A DNA stretch of 64,000 bases, taken from Sinorhizobium meliloti 4H41 (GTDB lineage: Bacteria; Pseudomonadota; Alphaproteobacteria; Rhizobiales; Rhizobiaceae). Both the position numbers and the translations under genes were made by a program. The stretch spans positions 806,001 to 870,000 of the forward strand of contig NZ_AQWP01000002.1 in the NCBI RefSeq assembly GCF_000375585.1. The letters are read 5' to 3'. The notes below the pieces were generated by a model. It worked only from the letters and a program-made list of their open reading frames with translations, ran no database searches and was not told the DNA's origin. Positions 1 through 8,253 of this stretch are shown here, in pieces. How positions within the stretch are numbered: the stretch's first letter is position 1; the number at the start of each line of letters is the position of its first letter.

Positions 1-87
1 TTGATGACGCAGGTGACGACGCAAGCCGACATCGGGCAGCAGCCCGCGACGGCCCACGTCCAGTCCGAAGCCGCGCGCCATGGCTGA
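1..87 (+). CDS. C-terminal end of an unidentified protein (cut by window edge)
   Basis: An open frame enters from the left edge and stops at 85-87. The visible tail (about 28 residues, ending SEAARHG) has no recognisable domain. Its last 8 bases overlap the start of the next frame (ATGGCTGA), an arrangement typical of translationally coupled genes. That overlap is the main reason to believe it is real. A TTG-ATG at positions 1-6 could also make it a tiny spurious frame, so the call is weak. Confidence 0.35.
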   Translation: MMTQVTTQADIGQQPATAHVQSEAARHG

Positions 88-364
88 CAACGATAACGCG
101 TCGCAGCCGAACGCCGACCTCTTCGCACGACTGTCGGCGATCCAGACAATCGTCGTTGCGATTGTCGCCCTATTCGCCCTTGCCGGCCTGATGCTCGTCG
201 GCAAAGGCTTCTACGTGAAGGCCAAAGACGAGGTCGCGCGGTATCTGCTTCAGCAAAACTCCGGAGGACGACATCGTTCCGCGACGGAAGGCGAACCCCA
301 GCCGACGCGCCTCGAGGCGATCCGAGAAGCGCCGGGACCGCTCACCACAGGATCGGTGCGATAA
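80..364 (+). CDS. Small single-pass membrane protein, function unknown
   Basis: A 94-residue protein. A short polar N-terminus (residues 1-20) is followed by one hydrophobic segment at about 22-45 (VVAIVALFALAGLMLVG) and a charged, probably soluble tail. There is no signal peptidase site, so it is probably an anchored inner-membrane protein. I recognise no family. The start overlaps the stop of the preceding frame, suggesting an operon that begins left of the window. No strong ribosome binding site precedes the ATG, which fits coupling to the upstream gene. Confidence 0.6.
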   Translation: MADNDNASQPNADLFARLSAIQTIVVAIVALFALAGLMLVGKGFYVKAKDEVARYLLQQNSGGRHRSATEGEPQPTRLEAIREAPGPLTTGSVR

Positions 365-489
365 AGCCGTTTTGATCCGATTTGACTTGAAGGCCCGTGC
401 GTGCCGCTCCAGTTTGCGCGTTGCTCGCGCGTTCGGACCTCCGAGACGGCACGATGCATTTGCTCAGACGGACGGACCGGAGGAATGCA

Positions 490-1680
490 ATGCGGCACTC
501 GCGCTGGAATACTGGCGGCTCAATGGACATCGGAACAGTGTTTACATTCTCGACGGCGGCTGCAGTCTCGCTCTTTCTTGCCTTCGCCTCGTCCCCTGCC
601 GCTGCGCAGGAGAGGCGGGAATTTCCCACTCAGACAGGAACCGTTCTCGTCGAGACGCTTGCCTCGGGGCTGGAGCATCCCTGGGCGGTCGAAGCCATGC
701 CCGACGGGGCGCTGATCGTCACCGAACGACCCGGCCGGCTGCGCATTCTGCGCGACGGCAAGCTGTCGGCTGCGATCAAGGGGGTGCCGAAAGCGGCCGC
801 TCATGGCCAGGGCGGTCTTCTGGACGTCGCCCTTGATCGGCAATTTGCGACCAACAGGACGCTCTATCTCACTCTTTCCGTCCGCGGTGATGGTGGCTAC
901 GGCACCGTTCTCGTGCGGGCGGCTCTTTCGCAGGACGAGCAGAGCCTGAGGGATGTGAAGGAGATCTTCCGGATGAACAGGTTTACCCGGAAGGGGCAGC
1001 ACTTCGGCTCGCGCATCGCCATCGACAAGGACGGCAGCCTGTTCTTCGGCATCGGCGATCGCGGCGAAGGCGAGCGCGCCCAGGACCCGCGCGACCATGC
1101 CGGTTCGATCCTCCACATCAACGCCGACGGCAGCATTCCCGCCTCCAATCCCTATCGCGGCGGCACCGGCGGCCTTGCCGAGATCTGGTCAATAGGGCAC
1201 CGCAACCCCCAGGGCATCGCCTTCGATCCCGAAGACGGCAAGCTTTTGACCGTCGAGCACGGCGCGCGCGGCGGCGACGAGGTGAACAATCCGCAGCCCG
1301 GCAGAAACTACGGCTGGCCGGTGATCACCTTCGGCAAGGATTATTCCGGAGTGGAGATCGGCGAGGGCACCGCGAAGGAAGGTCTTGAGCAGCCGCTCTT
1401 CTATTGGGACCCATCAATCGCGCCCGGCGCGATCGCCGTTTATCGCGGCCAAATGTTTCCGGAGTGGAACGGCGACCTTTTGATCGCGGCACTGAAGTAC
1501 CAGTTGCTTGCCCGCCTGGACCGCGACGAGACCGGCGCCGTGACCAATGAGGAACGGCTGTTCGACGGCGAATTCGGCCGCATCCGCGACGTCATCGTCG
1601 CTTCCGACGGGGCACTGATCATGGTCACCGACGAGGAGGACGGCGCAGTGCTCAGGGTCTCCAAAGCTCCGACGCAATGA
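490..1680 (+). CDS. PQQ-dependent sugar dehydrogenase (soluble aldose dehydrogenase family), periplasmic
   Basis: A 396-residue protein of the YliI/soluble glucose dehydrogenase beta-propeller family, which oxidises aldoses in the periplasm using pyrroloquinoline quinone. The N-terminus is an export signal (hydrophobic run about residues 12-31, then SSPAAAQ). Family landmarks follow: LEHPWAVEAMPDG, VTERPGRLRIL, GSRIAIDKDG, HRNPQGIAFDP, EHGARGGDEVN and NYGWPVITFG. The ATG at 490 is chosen because GGAGG lies 6 bases upstream. An internal ATG at 523 is less well placed. The exact sugar cannot be told, and several members of the family may not bind PQQ tightly. The gene is monocistronic or paired with the transporter that follows. 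Confidence 0.88.
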   Translation: MRHSRWNTGGSMDIGTVFTFSTAAAVSLFLAFASSPAAAQERREFPTQTGTVLVETLASGLEHPWAVEAMPDGALIVTERPGRLRILRDGKLSAAIKGVPKAAAHGQGGLLDVALDRQFATNRTLYLTLSVRGDGGYGTVLVRAALSQDEQSLRDVKEIFRMNRFTRKGQHFGSRIAIDKDGSLFFGIGDRGEGERAQDPRDHAGSILHINADGSIPASNPYRGGTGGLAEIWSIGHRNPQGIAFDPEDGKLLTVEHGARGGDEVNNPQPGRNYGWPVITFGKDYSGVEIGEGTAKEGLEQPLFYWDPSIAPGAIAVYRGQMFPEWNGDLLIAALKYQLLARLDRDETGAVTNEERLFDGEFGRIRDVIVASDGALIMVTDEEDGAVLRVSKAPTQ

Positions 1681-1812
1681 GTCCGCTACGGAACGGCTGC
1701 CCAGCTTGGCGGCGACACGGAGCGGCTTGCCCGAAAAAAACGCAACTGATAGAGCGAGGTCGCAATCACCTGAGCAGCATGGCTTCGGAGTGATTCTCGA
1801 AAGTCGCGGAAT

Positions 1813-2769
1813 ATGGCGCGAAGATCGCGCGCCTCCCGTGAGCAGGACCACGACCCGGAGCCAGCGGTGACTCGCATTCAAGCCAATCTCTTCCTCCTGT
1901 TCTCCGGTGCAATCTGGGGTGCGGGCTTCGTAGCGCAGTCGACGGCGATGGACGCGATCGGACCGCTCTGGTTCATCGGCCTGCGCTTTGCGATCGCGAC
2001 ACTCGTGGCACTGCCCCTGGCGCTCCTTGAAAAGAGGCAGGCCGCTGCGCCCTTGCCGCGCAACGCCATGCGCAACTTCGTCTTCGTCGGACTGGCGCTT
2101 TTCGGCGGAGCCGTCACGCAACAATACGGCCTCCTCACCACCACCGTCACCAATTCCGGCTTCCTGACCGGGCTCTACGTGGTATTCGTCCCCGTACTGA
2201 CTGTCGTCTTCCTGCGCCGCCGGCCGCACTGGGTCATCTGGCCGGCCGCCCTGCTCGCGGCTTTCGGCATCTTTCTCCTGAGCGGCGGCGCGCTTTCGGC
2301 GCTGACCGGCGGAGACATGCTGACGATCGTCTGTGCCCTGTTCTGGGCGGTTCAGCTGATGTTGGTCGGCTTATTCGCTCCGGCCACGGGCCGGCCGATG
2401 CTCCTGTCGATGACGCAGTTCGCCGTCTGTGCCGTTGCAGGCTGCGCACTGGCCGGGCTGCTCGAGCCGCTGAGCCTTGACGCGATCAGCGGCGCCCTCC
2501 CGCAGATCCTCTACGCCGGGATCTTCTCGAGCGGCATCGCGTTCATCTGCCAAGTCGTCGGCCAACGCTATACGACGGCGCCGCAGGCTGCCATCTTCCT
2601 CTCGAGCGAAGCGCTCTTCGCCGCCCTGTTCGGGGTGCTGCTGCTCGGAGAGACCATCACTCCGGTCGGCTACGTCGGCTGCGCCGTCATCTTCCTGGCG
2701 ATGCTTGCGGTCGAGCTCGTGCCGGAACTGACGAAGAAACGTGGCGAGGCCGCGGAAGCTGCTGTCTGA
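1813..2769 (+). CDS. DMT-superfamily (EamA) membrane transporter
   Basis: A 318-residue polytopic protein with about ten hydrophobic helices arranged as two EamA repeats. The first begins at LFLLFSGAIWGAGFV and the second near MLTIVCALFWAVQLM. This is the standard build of drug/metabolite exporters. Substrate cannot be predicted. The final loop and basic/acidic tail (ELTKKRGEAAEAAV) are cytoplasmic. The start at 1813 gives a short charged leader before helix 1. A GTG at 1867 would remove it, and the upstream ribosome binding site is weak for both. Confidence 0.85.
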   Translation: MARRSRASREQDHDPEPAVTRIQANLFLLFSGAIWGAGFVAQSTAMDAIGPLWFIGLRFAIATLVALPLALLEKRQAAAPLPRNAMRNFVFVGLALFGGAVTQQYGLLTTTVTNSGFLTGLYVVFVPVLTVVFLRRRPHWVIWPAALLAAFGIFLLSGGALSALTGGDMLTIVCALFWAVQLMLVGLFAPATGRPMLLSMTQFAVCAVAGCALAGLLEPLSLDAISGALPQILYAGIFSSGIAFICQVVGQRYTTAPQAAIFLSSEALFAALFGVLLLGETITPVGYVGCAVIFLAMLAVELVPELTKKRGEAAEAAV

Positions 2770-3438
2770 ACAGCGGTTTCTGCTGGCCGTTCCGTGCAAT
2801 TTCTCCGCGCGCTTCGCATCGGGGTTAATACTACTAATACTCTCGGAAACCCCTCAATTTTGCTTGGAACTGTGAATTGCGCTTGAGCCGGCAATATATC
2901 CTGCAGTTTTTCTGTAGGCCTGCAGTCTATGGCCCCTCGCACCCGTGCGCTGCGTGAACGACGAGCGATATCAGGCGCTTGGACCGACAAACCAGGCTGC
3001 ACAAAGTTGCGGCATACCCATGTGCGACGGAATTTGGCGCAAATGATCCAGCCGCATCCCGATCCATGGCCGAAAAGCTTTGAATTCAACAGCTTGCGAT
3101 GCTTTTTGAACAGGCGAGTCTAAACGACCAACTGACCTCTTTTTGAGCAATGATAAGACGCAATACCTCGTCAGAAAAGTTTTGCTTGCCAATTCAAAAT
3201 AAACCCATCACTCTTACTGTGTTCGGGCAATCTGCGAACACGGGAAGATCTTGAATAAAAGCGGGCCGGAGACGCAACCCACTCCGGGCGGCCAACGGGG
3301 GGAGGCTGTTATTCCTTCCTGCGGCTGGTCGCGATAACCAGGACCCTTTCCTCAATTGTCGAGAACTGCCCCCACGCCCATATCGGGCAAAACTGCAATG
3401 CTGCCCGCAACCCGGGTGGAGAGAAAAGGACCTGACGC
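2770..3438. other. 669-bp gene-free interval ahead of the cold-shock gene
   Basis: No convincing coding frame. The AT-richer part (about 3060-3260) is a likely promoter zone for the cold-shock gene, but I could not fix a -35/-10 pair. A short hairpin (CCGGAG, 10-base loop, CTCCGG) lies just downstream of about 3268, followed by a long stretch that would be 5' untranslated leader. A long structured leader is usual for cold-shock mRNAs. A small open frame at 2929-3123 lacks a ribosome binding site and looks accidental. Confidence 0.5.
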
Positions 3439-3654
3439 ATGGCCGAGACTGGCACTGTAAAATTCTTCAACACAGACAAGGGCTTTGGCTTCATCAAGCC
3501 TGAGAACGGTGGCGCGGACATCTTCGTGCATATTTCTGCCGTGCAGGCCTCGGGCCTGAGCGGTCTCACGGAAAACCAGAAGGTATCCTTCGACACCGAG
3601 CCGGATCGCCGCGGCAAGGGCCCGAAGGCGGTCAACCTGCAGATCGTCGGCTAA
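3439..3654 (+). CDS. Cold-shock protein, CspA family
   Basis: A 71-residue single cold-shock (OB-fold) domain with both RNA-binding motifs: RNP1-like KGFGFIKPE and RNP2-like DIFVHISAV. It is an RNA chaperone that melts structured mRNA in the cytoplasm. The start is set by the AAAGGA about 9 bases upstream. It is preceded by a long leader and closed by a strong terminator at 3685-3708, so it forms its own transcription unit. Rhizobia carry many CspA paralogues, so no numbered symbol is assigned. Confidence 0.95.
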   Translation: MAETGTVKFFNTDKGFGFIKPENGGADIFVHISAVQASGLSGLTENQKVSFDTEPDRRGKGPKAVNLQIVG

Positions 3655-3684
3655 CGCTGTTCTCTGCTGAAAGTTAAGTTCGAG

Positions 3685-3708
3685 CCCGGCAGTTTTGCCG
3701 GGTTTTTT
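3685..3708 (+). terminator. Rho-independent terminator of the cold-shock gene
   Basis: CCCGGC, a 6-base loop and GCCGGG, followed at once by six T residues. It begins 31 bases after the stop codon. Confidence 0.9.
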
Positions 3709-3797
3709 CGTTCAGGCTCCGTTCAGTTTGTCTTATATAGACTTTGCTCATCATGAAATCCGGAAACCATCCGGTCGCATGCATAGGATTGAAGCCC

Positions 3798-4223
3798 ATG
3801 AACAAATTCATCAAAGCAGCCGTCCTGTCGGTCGCCGCGGCCGCCATCGTTATCCCGACCTTCGGCACCGCCCAGGCAGGGCACCGCCATCGCAATAACG
3901 ACGATGCATGGGTAGCGGGCGCCGTCGGCTTGGCCGCAGGCGCGCTCATCGGCAGCGCGATCGCCTCGCCGCCGCCGCCGCGCTATTACGGCGAGCGGGT
4001 CTATATCGATCCGGAGCCCGACTATTACGAGCCCCGCCCGGTCTATCGTCCGCGCCCGGTTTACCGGCCCGTCTATCGTCCGGTGGCGGTCGAGACCTAC
4101 GGCCTCGAGCCCTGGACACCGGCTTGGTATCGCTATTGCTCGCAGCGCTATCGCTCGTTCAATCCGGACACCGGAACCTTCGTCGGCTATGACGGCCGCA
4201 GCCATTTCTGCAACGCCGGCTGA
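3798..4223 (+). CDS. BA14K-family secreted protein
   Basis: A 141-residue protein. The signal peptide is MNKFIKAAVLSV...GTAQA, with cleavage likely before GHRH. It is followed by a glycine/alanine-rich hydrophobic stretch (AVGLAAGALIGSA), a proline-tyrosine repeat zone (PVYRPRPVYRPVYRP) and the conserved BA14K ending WYRYCSQRYRSFNPDTGTFVGYDG-x-HFC. BA14K is named after a Brucella immunoreactive lectin-like protein and is widespread in Rhizobiales; its role is unclear. The ATG at 3798 is chosen because it gives a clean signal peptide. Frames opening earlier use TTG or an ATG without a good ribosome site. Confidence 0.85.
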   Translation: MNKFIKAAVLSVAAAAIVIPTFGTAQAGHRHRNNDDAWVAGAVGLAAGALIGSAIASPPPPRYYGERVYIDPEPDYYEPRPVYRPRPVYRPVYRPVAVETYGLEPWTPAWYRYCSQRYRSFNPDTGTFVGYDGRSHFCNAG

Positions 4224-4243
4224 AAACCGCCGCGTATTAACCG

Positions 4244-4285
4244 AAAGGGCGCATGACTGGAGAAGTCATGCGCCCTTTTCTTTTT
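4244..4285 (+). terminator. Strong terminator after the BA14K gene
   Basis: A perfect 12-bp stem, GGGCGCATGACT (4247-4258) with AGTCATGCGCCC (4264-4275), a 5-base loop, flanking A residues and a T-rich run (TTTTCTTTTT). The next gene ends 12 bases further on from the opposite strand, so it may stop both transcripts. Confidence 0.92.
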
Positions 4286-4296
4286 CGCACCCCTCG

Positions 4297-4938
4297 TCAA
4301 AGACCGCGGAGAAACGGGTTGGTGCGCCGCTCTTCGCCGATCTGGCCGCCCGGGCCGTGGCCGCAGATGAAGCCCACATTGTCTCCGAGCGGCAGTATCT
4401 TGTCCCGGATCGAATCCAGAAGCTGCTGATGATTGCCGCCCGGCAGGTCGGTGCGGCCGATTGAGCCGTGAAAAAGCACGTCGCCGACATGGGCGAAATT
4501 TTGTGCCCGGTTGAAGTAGACCACATGACCGGGCGCGTGGCCGGGGCAATGCAAGACCTCGAAGACGTGGTTGCCGAAGGAGACGGTATCGCCCTCTTCA
4601 AGCCAGCGGTCCGGTACGACGTTCTGAACCTTCATCGCGAGGCCGAAGCGCTCCGCCTGATCCTCCAGCCGTTCGAGCAGCGGAAGGTCGTCCTTGTGGG
4701 GTCCGACAATGTCGAGCCCCAGTGCTTCTTTCAATTCCTTGGCGCCGCCGGCATGATCGATGTGACCATGTGTGAGCCAGATAGCCTTCAACGCGATGCC
4801 GTTCTCGCGGATCGTCTGCAGGATGATGTCGACGTCGCCGCCGGGATCGACGACCACGCCCTCCTTGGTCTCGCTATCGAACAGGACAGTACAGTTCTGC
4901 TCGAAATGCGTTACCGGGATAATGCCTGCCTGTAACAT
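4297..4938 (-). CDS. MBL-fold metallo-hydrolase (glyoxalase II-like)
   Basis: A 213-residue single-domain metallo-beta-lactamase fold protein. The zinc-binding motif THGHIDHAGG is at residues 56-65. Other metal ligands are in CPGHAPGHVVYF, the Asp of HVGDVLFHGSIGRTD and the His of FICGHGPG. The DPGGD strand near residue 31 is also typical. The family includes hydroxyacylglutathione hydrolases and persulfide dioxygenases. The lack of a long C-terminal substrate domain argues against a canonical glyoxalase II. Substrate unknown. It is cytosolic and stands alone between two convergent or divergent neighbours. Confidence 0.9.
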   Translation of the reverse strand: MLQAGIIPVTHFEQNCTVLFDSETKEGVVVDPGGDVDIILQTIRENGIALKAIWLTHGHIDHAGGAKELKEALGLDIVGPHKDDLPLLERLEDQAERFGLAMKVQNVVPDRWLEEGDTVSFGNHVFEVLHCPGHAPGHVVYFNRAQNFAHVGDVLFHGSIGRTDLPGGNHQQLLDSIRDKILPLGDNVGFICGHGPGGQIGEERRTNPFLRGL

Positions 4939-5047
4939 CGGACCATGCCTCGCTCTTGCTCGTGAGGTAGCCTGGAAGTGAGAAGCCCTTCCCGATCCAG
5001 GCCGTTTTCCCAGCTATAGCGATAAGCGAGCGGTATGACAGTGCAAA

Positions 5048-5203
5048 TCAGCGCAGGGCCACGATTTCCGAAGCCGGTGGCGAATAGTGTACCGTCGCGA
5101 GCAACAGCACCGAAACCACGAGCTTGGCTGTCACGACGACCACCACCAGCGGACGCAACCGTTTGGCGGCAAGCTTGGCATCGTCCGAAATCTCACCTTG
5201 CAT
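5048..5203 (-). CDS. Possible 51-residue single-pass membrane protein
   Basis: An open frame of 51 codons whose ATG (5203) is preceded by AGGGAG at good spacing. The product has a charged N-terminus (QGEISDDAKLAAKRLRP), one hydrophobic helix (LVVVVVTAKLVVSVLLLATV) and a short tail. The pattern of basic residues before the helix predicts a cytoplasmic N-terminus. No family is recognised. The evidence is the ribosome site plus a coherent membrane-protein layout; it could still be chance. Confidence 0.42.
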   Translation of the reverse strand: MQGEISDDAKLAAKRLRPLVVVVVTAKLVVSVLLLATVHYSPPASEIVALR

Positions 5204-5418
5204 CTCGTCACTCCCTGCTTGGAGCCATCCTGTGTCGGATAGAAATCGATAATTCAGCCGCGCGTTGCCGGCCAACAATAGAGCGAAGACTTCGTCGGCT
5301 TCCTTCAGTCCCGGCAACGCTTGGCGACGGCAATATGTTTCATCCCTGTATTTCGTGATGTGACGGGGGGAACATCCCTGCAGCGCGGCGCGTTCTGGCC
5401 TGCAAATGAAGGAGCAAG

Positions 5419-6051
5419 ATGATGAAGACCCTCTCTCCAACTCTGTTCAAAGCGGCCCCGCTCAGAGCGGTTTTGGCAGCCGGCGCGATGCTCGCCGCCA
5501 TTCCCGCAGCCCATGCCGAAATGAGCGCAACGACGCTGACGGACCTCAATGTGCGTGCGGGACCCGGCCCGCAATATCCTGCAGTCGGCGTCGCCACACG
5601 GGGCAGTGCTGCCGTGCTCGACGGCTGCATGGAGGGAAGCAACTGGTGCCGCATCGACGTCAACGGCTTGCGCGGCTGGGCTTACGCCCGTTACCTGGCC
5701 ACGGACATGGGCGGTACGACAGCCGTTATCCAGGAACGCCGCACGGAACTCTCGGTCCCGACGGTCGCCTATGAGGGCGAGACCGTGGTGGCGCCGTCCG
5801 AACCGCTCGAACTGGTGGGTCCGGTCGAGCAGGTCGAAGCGGTGACTCCGCCTCCTACGGTGCGCACCTATATCACCGAGAACCCGGTCGACACCGTCTA
5901 TGTAGAGGGAGAGGCCGTCGTCGGTGCCACGCTGCCGAACACGGTGGCCGTCCAGCCAATTCCCGACTACGAGTATCAGTACGTGACCATCAATGGCCAG
6001 CCCGTCCTTGTCGATCCGGGGACAAGAAGGGTCGTCTACGTCTATCGCTAA
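5419..6051 (+). CDS. Secreted SH3-domain protein with DUF1236 tail
   Basis: A 210-residue exported protein. The signal peptide is residues 1-33 (ending AAHA). A bacterial SH3 domain spans about 35-95 (TDLNVRAGPGPQYPAVG, SNWCRIDVNGLRGWAYARYL). A proline/valine/glutamate-rich linker follows, and a C-terminal DUF1236-type module contains YVTINGQPVLVDPGTRRVVYVY. SH3 domains of this kind often bind peptidoglycan, so a cell-envelope role is likely but unproven. It starts at 5419 after AGGAGCAAG; the ATG at 5422 is a near-equal alternative. Confidence 0.82.
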   Translation: MMKTLSPTLFKAAPLRAVLAAGAMLAAIPAAHAEMSATTLTDLNVRAGPGPQYPAVGVATRGSAAVLDGCMEGSNWCRIDVNGLRGWAYARYLATDMGGTTAVIQERRTELSVPTVAYEGETVVAPSEPLELVGPVEQVEAVTPPPTVRTYITENPVDTVYVEGEAVVGATLPNTVAVQPIPDYEYQYVTINGQPVLVDPGTRRVVYVYR

Positions 6052-6374
6052 GCGTCAGGCGAAAAGCGGGAAGGCACAGTGGCGCAGCGACAATTCACAA
6101 CGCTGCGTCATGGCGAATCACCCGTCGGAAGCGCGCCGGCAGGAGCGAGCACGAGCGATGCCGCTTTGAGGGTCCTCGTGCGCTCGCGCGCGCCCGAAAT
6201 AAATTCCCGAAACAACTCAAGCGACTATCCCACAGGTCCGCTTCCGGATCGCCGCCTGTGGCCAACACCAGTGGTGGCAAAATTGACAATTCTCCCCGTC
6301 GGCTTCAACCTTCCCGTGCCGGATTGTCCGGTATGTCGCGGCTCTGGATGAGGGGTCGCAGGACGGAGGGATCG
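6052..6374 (+). other. 323-bp interval without a supported gene
   Basis: Probably the promoter region of the small glycine-rich protein that follows. A TTGACA occurs at 6283-6288 but the matching -10 is poor. No hairpin or repeat of note. Confidence 0.4.
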
Positions 6375-6641
6375 ATGGAAGCATTAGTGCCTATCATTAC
6401 CCAGTTGATTGCGGGGGCAGCTGGCGGAAACGCCGCCAGCGCCATGCTGAAGCAGCAGGCATTCTCAGTCGTGGCACGCACGATCGTCGGTGCCATCGGC
6501 GGCGTCGGCGGCGGGTTCCTGATCCAGATGCTTGGCGGAGAGGCCGCCGCGACCGGTCTGGCCATGCAGGCAATCGGCGCTCTCGTCGGCGGCGGCGTTC
6601 TCAACGGCATTGTCGGGCAGTTCGTCGGCAAGCAGGCGTGA
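6375..6641 (+). CDS. Small glycine-rich membrane-associated protein, unknown function
   Basis: An 88-residue protein with two hydrophobic, glycine-rich stretches (TIVGAIGGVGGGFLIQMLGG and LAMQAIGALVGGGVLNGIVG) resembling the glycine-zipper pattern of small membrane proteins. The ATG at 6375 is chosen because GGACGGAGGGATCG directly precedes it. The frame also opens earlier at 6258 without a ribosome site. It is closed by a terminator at 6670-6692, so it is a single-gene unit. I do not recognise a characterised relative. Confidence 0.65.
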   Translation: MEALVPIITQLIAGAAGGNAASAMLKQQAFSVVARTIVGAIGGVGGGFLIQMLGGEAAATGLAMQAIGALVGGGVLNGIVGQFVGKQA

Positions 6642-6669
6642 GTCTTGAGGCGACATCCATCGCAATGCA

Positions 6670-6692
6670 AAAGGCGGCTGCGGCCGCCTTTT
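6670..6692 (+). terminator. Terminator after the glycine-rich gene
   Basis: AAGGCGGC, loop TGCG, GCCGCCTT followed by TT. It lies 28 bases after the stop codon at 6641. Confidence 0.8.
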
Positions 6693-6751
6693 CTGCGTGT
6701 CGCCGAGGCGCCATGCGTGTCTTCGCTCTGAATGAATGCGACTCGATGGAA

Positions 6752-6774
6752 ATATGTCAACCAAACTGACATAT
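6752..6774. promoter_or_regulatory. Perfect 8-bp inverted repeat, likely MarR operator
   Basis: ATATGTCA, 7-base spacer, TGACATAT. It lies 50 bases upstream of the chosen MarR start. MarR-family dimers usually bind palindromes of this size near their own promoter, so autoregulation is a reasonable inference. Confidence 0.55.
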
Positions 6775-6824
6775 ATTGCGGTATGTTTCGCGAACGGCAT
6801 TTTCGATTGAAAGGATATGACCGC

Positions 6825-7301
6825 GTGGTCGGCCAGATCAGGAACAAGAGCGTAAGCGACAGCGCTGGCGAAGATGTGGACACGATAGATTTCGAGATCA
6901 TCGAGTTGCTTTTCTTTGCCTATCGCGACTTCACCGGCGACCCGGACGCCATTCTCGAGAAGAGCGGATTCGGCCGCGCGCATCATCGCGTCGTGCATTT
7001 CGTCAACCGCGAACCCGGCATGACGGTCGCGGACCTTCTCGAAACGCTGAAGATCACCAAGCAGAGCCTTGCCCGTGTCCTCAAGCAGTTGATCGATTCC
7101 GGCTATATCCGGCAGGTAACCGGTCCCGAAGACCGGCGGCAGCGCATGCTCTACACGACGCCGGAAGGCCAGGCCCTGGCGCGGGCGCTTGCCGAACCAC
7201 AGTCCCGCCGCATAGCGGATGCATTGGCAAGGGCCGGACCGGGTGCACGGGAAACCGTGAAGCGGTTTCTCGCCAACATGATGAACGACGTTGCGGGCTG
7301 A
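6825..7301 (+). CDS. MarR-family transcriptional regulator
   Basis: About 158 residues with a winged-helix DNA-binding domain: helix-turn-helix around MTVADLLETLKITKQSLARVLKQLIDSGYI, then the wing GPEDRRQRMLYTTPEGQAL, all typical of MarR. The GTG at 6825 is chosen because AAGGA sits 9 bases upstream and because earlier starts (ATG at 6732 and 6786) would run through or abut the palindrome at 6752-6774. The start is nevertheless uncertain. It is followed by a response regulator and histidine kinase. A MarR gene beside such a pair recalls the petP-petR and cenR neighbourhoods of other alphaproteobacteria (from memory). Confidence 0.8.
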   Translation: MVGQIRNKSVSDSAGEDVDTIDFEIIELLFFAYRDFTGDPDAILEKSGFGRAHHRVVHFVNREPGMTVADLLETLKITKQSLARVLKQLIDSGYIRQVTGPEDRRQRMLYTTPEGQALARALAEPQSRRIADALARAGPGARETVKRFLANMMNDVAG

Positions 7302-7434
7302 TTCACTGTGCGGCGCTGCAGGGAAGCCGCCCGAGAGTCACACAACGATTCAAAATGTTACGCGACCTGTGCGCGTCTGATTGGACGTCGGCTCGTCGTT
7401 CGTGGCAGAACGGGTAGCCCCTTGAATGAGAATG

Positions 7435-7475
7435 GGAGACCGCGGCGCCTGTGCTGCACGGTCTCCGGCATTTTT
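7435..7475 (+). terminator. Hairpin with T-tract between marR and the response regulator
   Basis: GGAGACCG (7435-7442) pairs with CGGTCTCC (7459-7466). It is followed by GGCATTTTT. The 16-base loop can itself fold. It suggests that the two-component genes have their own promoter or are reached by read-through. Confidence 0.5.
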
Positions 7476-7518
7476 GGCGCAGCCTTTCCGGCTTGACGGG
7501 CAATGAGGGTACCGAAAG

Positions 7519-8220
7519 ATGATAGCAAAGGCGACAGTCTCCGACGATGCGGCACATCTTCTGGTCGTCGACGATGACCGGCGCATCCGCGACCTGCTCA
7601 ACCGCTATCTGGTCGAACAGGGATTTCGCGTAACGACGGCAGCCGATGCCGACGAGGCCCGGCGAAAGCTGATAGGAATCGACTTCGATCTTCTGGTCGT
7701 CGACGTGATGATGCCGGGGGAAAGCGGCATCGCTCTGACGCAAAGTCTCAGGCAGATCAAGTCGGTGCCGATCATCATGCTGACGGCGCTGGCGGAGGCG
7801 AATTCGCGTATCGAAGGGCTAGAAGCGGGCGCCGACGATTACCTGCCGAAACCTTTCGAGCCGCGCGAACTCGTGCTCCGCATCAACAATATTCTGCGCC
7901 GCAACCAGCCGACACAGACACATAAGGTCGATCAGGTTATTTTCGGGCCCTACACCTTCTCGGTCGTGCGCAAGGAATTGCGCCGCGGAGCCGACCATAT
8001 CCGCCTCACCGACCGTGAGCAGGAGATCATGACGCTGTTTTCGCAGCGCGCCGGCGAAACCATTCCGCGCCACGAGCTGATCGGCGACGACGCCGAGGTC
8101 GGCGAGCGGACGATAGACGTGCAGATAAACCGGCTAAGGCGTAAAATCGAGGACGATCCTTCCAACCCCGTCTGGCTGCAGACCGTTCGCGGCATCGGTT
8201 ACCGGCTGAGCGTTGACTGA
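7519..8220 (+). CDS. OmpR-type response regulator
   Basis: A 233-residue protein with a receiver domain (about 12-125) and a winged-helix output domain (about 140-230, ending VWLQTVRGIGYRLSVD). The receiver has the acidic pair Asp18/Asp19, phospho-acceptor Asp62 in LLVVDVMMPGESG, Thr89 and Lys111 (LPKPF), so it should be phosphorylated normally. It lies 33 bases ahead of a histidine kinase gene, its evident partner. The sequence style (DDDRRIRDLLNRYLVEQGF) and the MarR neighbour suggest the CenR/PetR branch, an essential envelope regulator in some alphaproteobacteria. That is inference from memory, so no symbol is given. Confidence 0.92.
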   Translation: MIAKATVSDDAAHLLVVDDDRRIRDLLNRYLVEQGFRVTTAADADEARRKLIGIDFDLLVVDVMMPGESGIALTQSLRQIKSVPIIMLTALAEANSRIEGLEAGADDYLPKPFEPRELVLRINNILRRNQPTQTHKVDQVIFGPYTFSVVRKELRRGADHIRLTDREQEIMTLFSQRAGETIPRHELIGDDAEVGERTIDVQINRLRRKIEDDPSNPVWLQTVRGIGYRLSVD

Positions 8221-8253
8221 CGATGGGCAGAAACGAGGGCCGGATCAAGGGCC

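Noticed and set aside
7345-7400. Degenerate RIME-like palindrome (GTTACGCGAC...GTGCGCGTCTGATTGGACG)
   Set aside because: Resembles 33713-33754 in order of short words but the arms no longer pair; too weak to list as a repeat.
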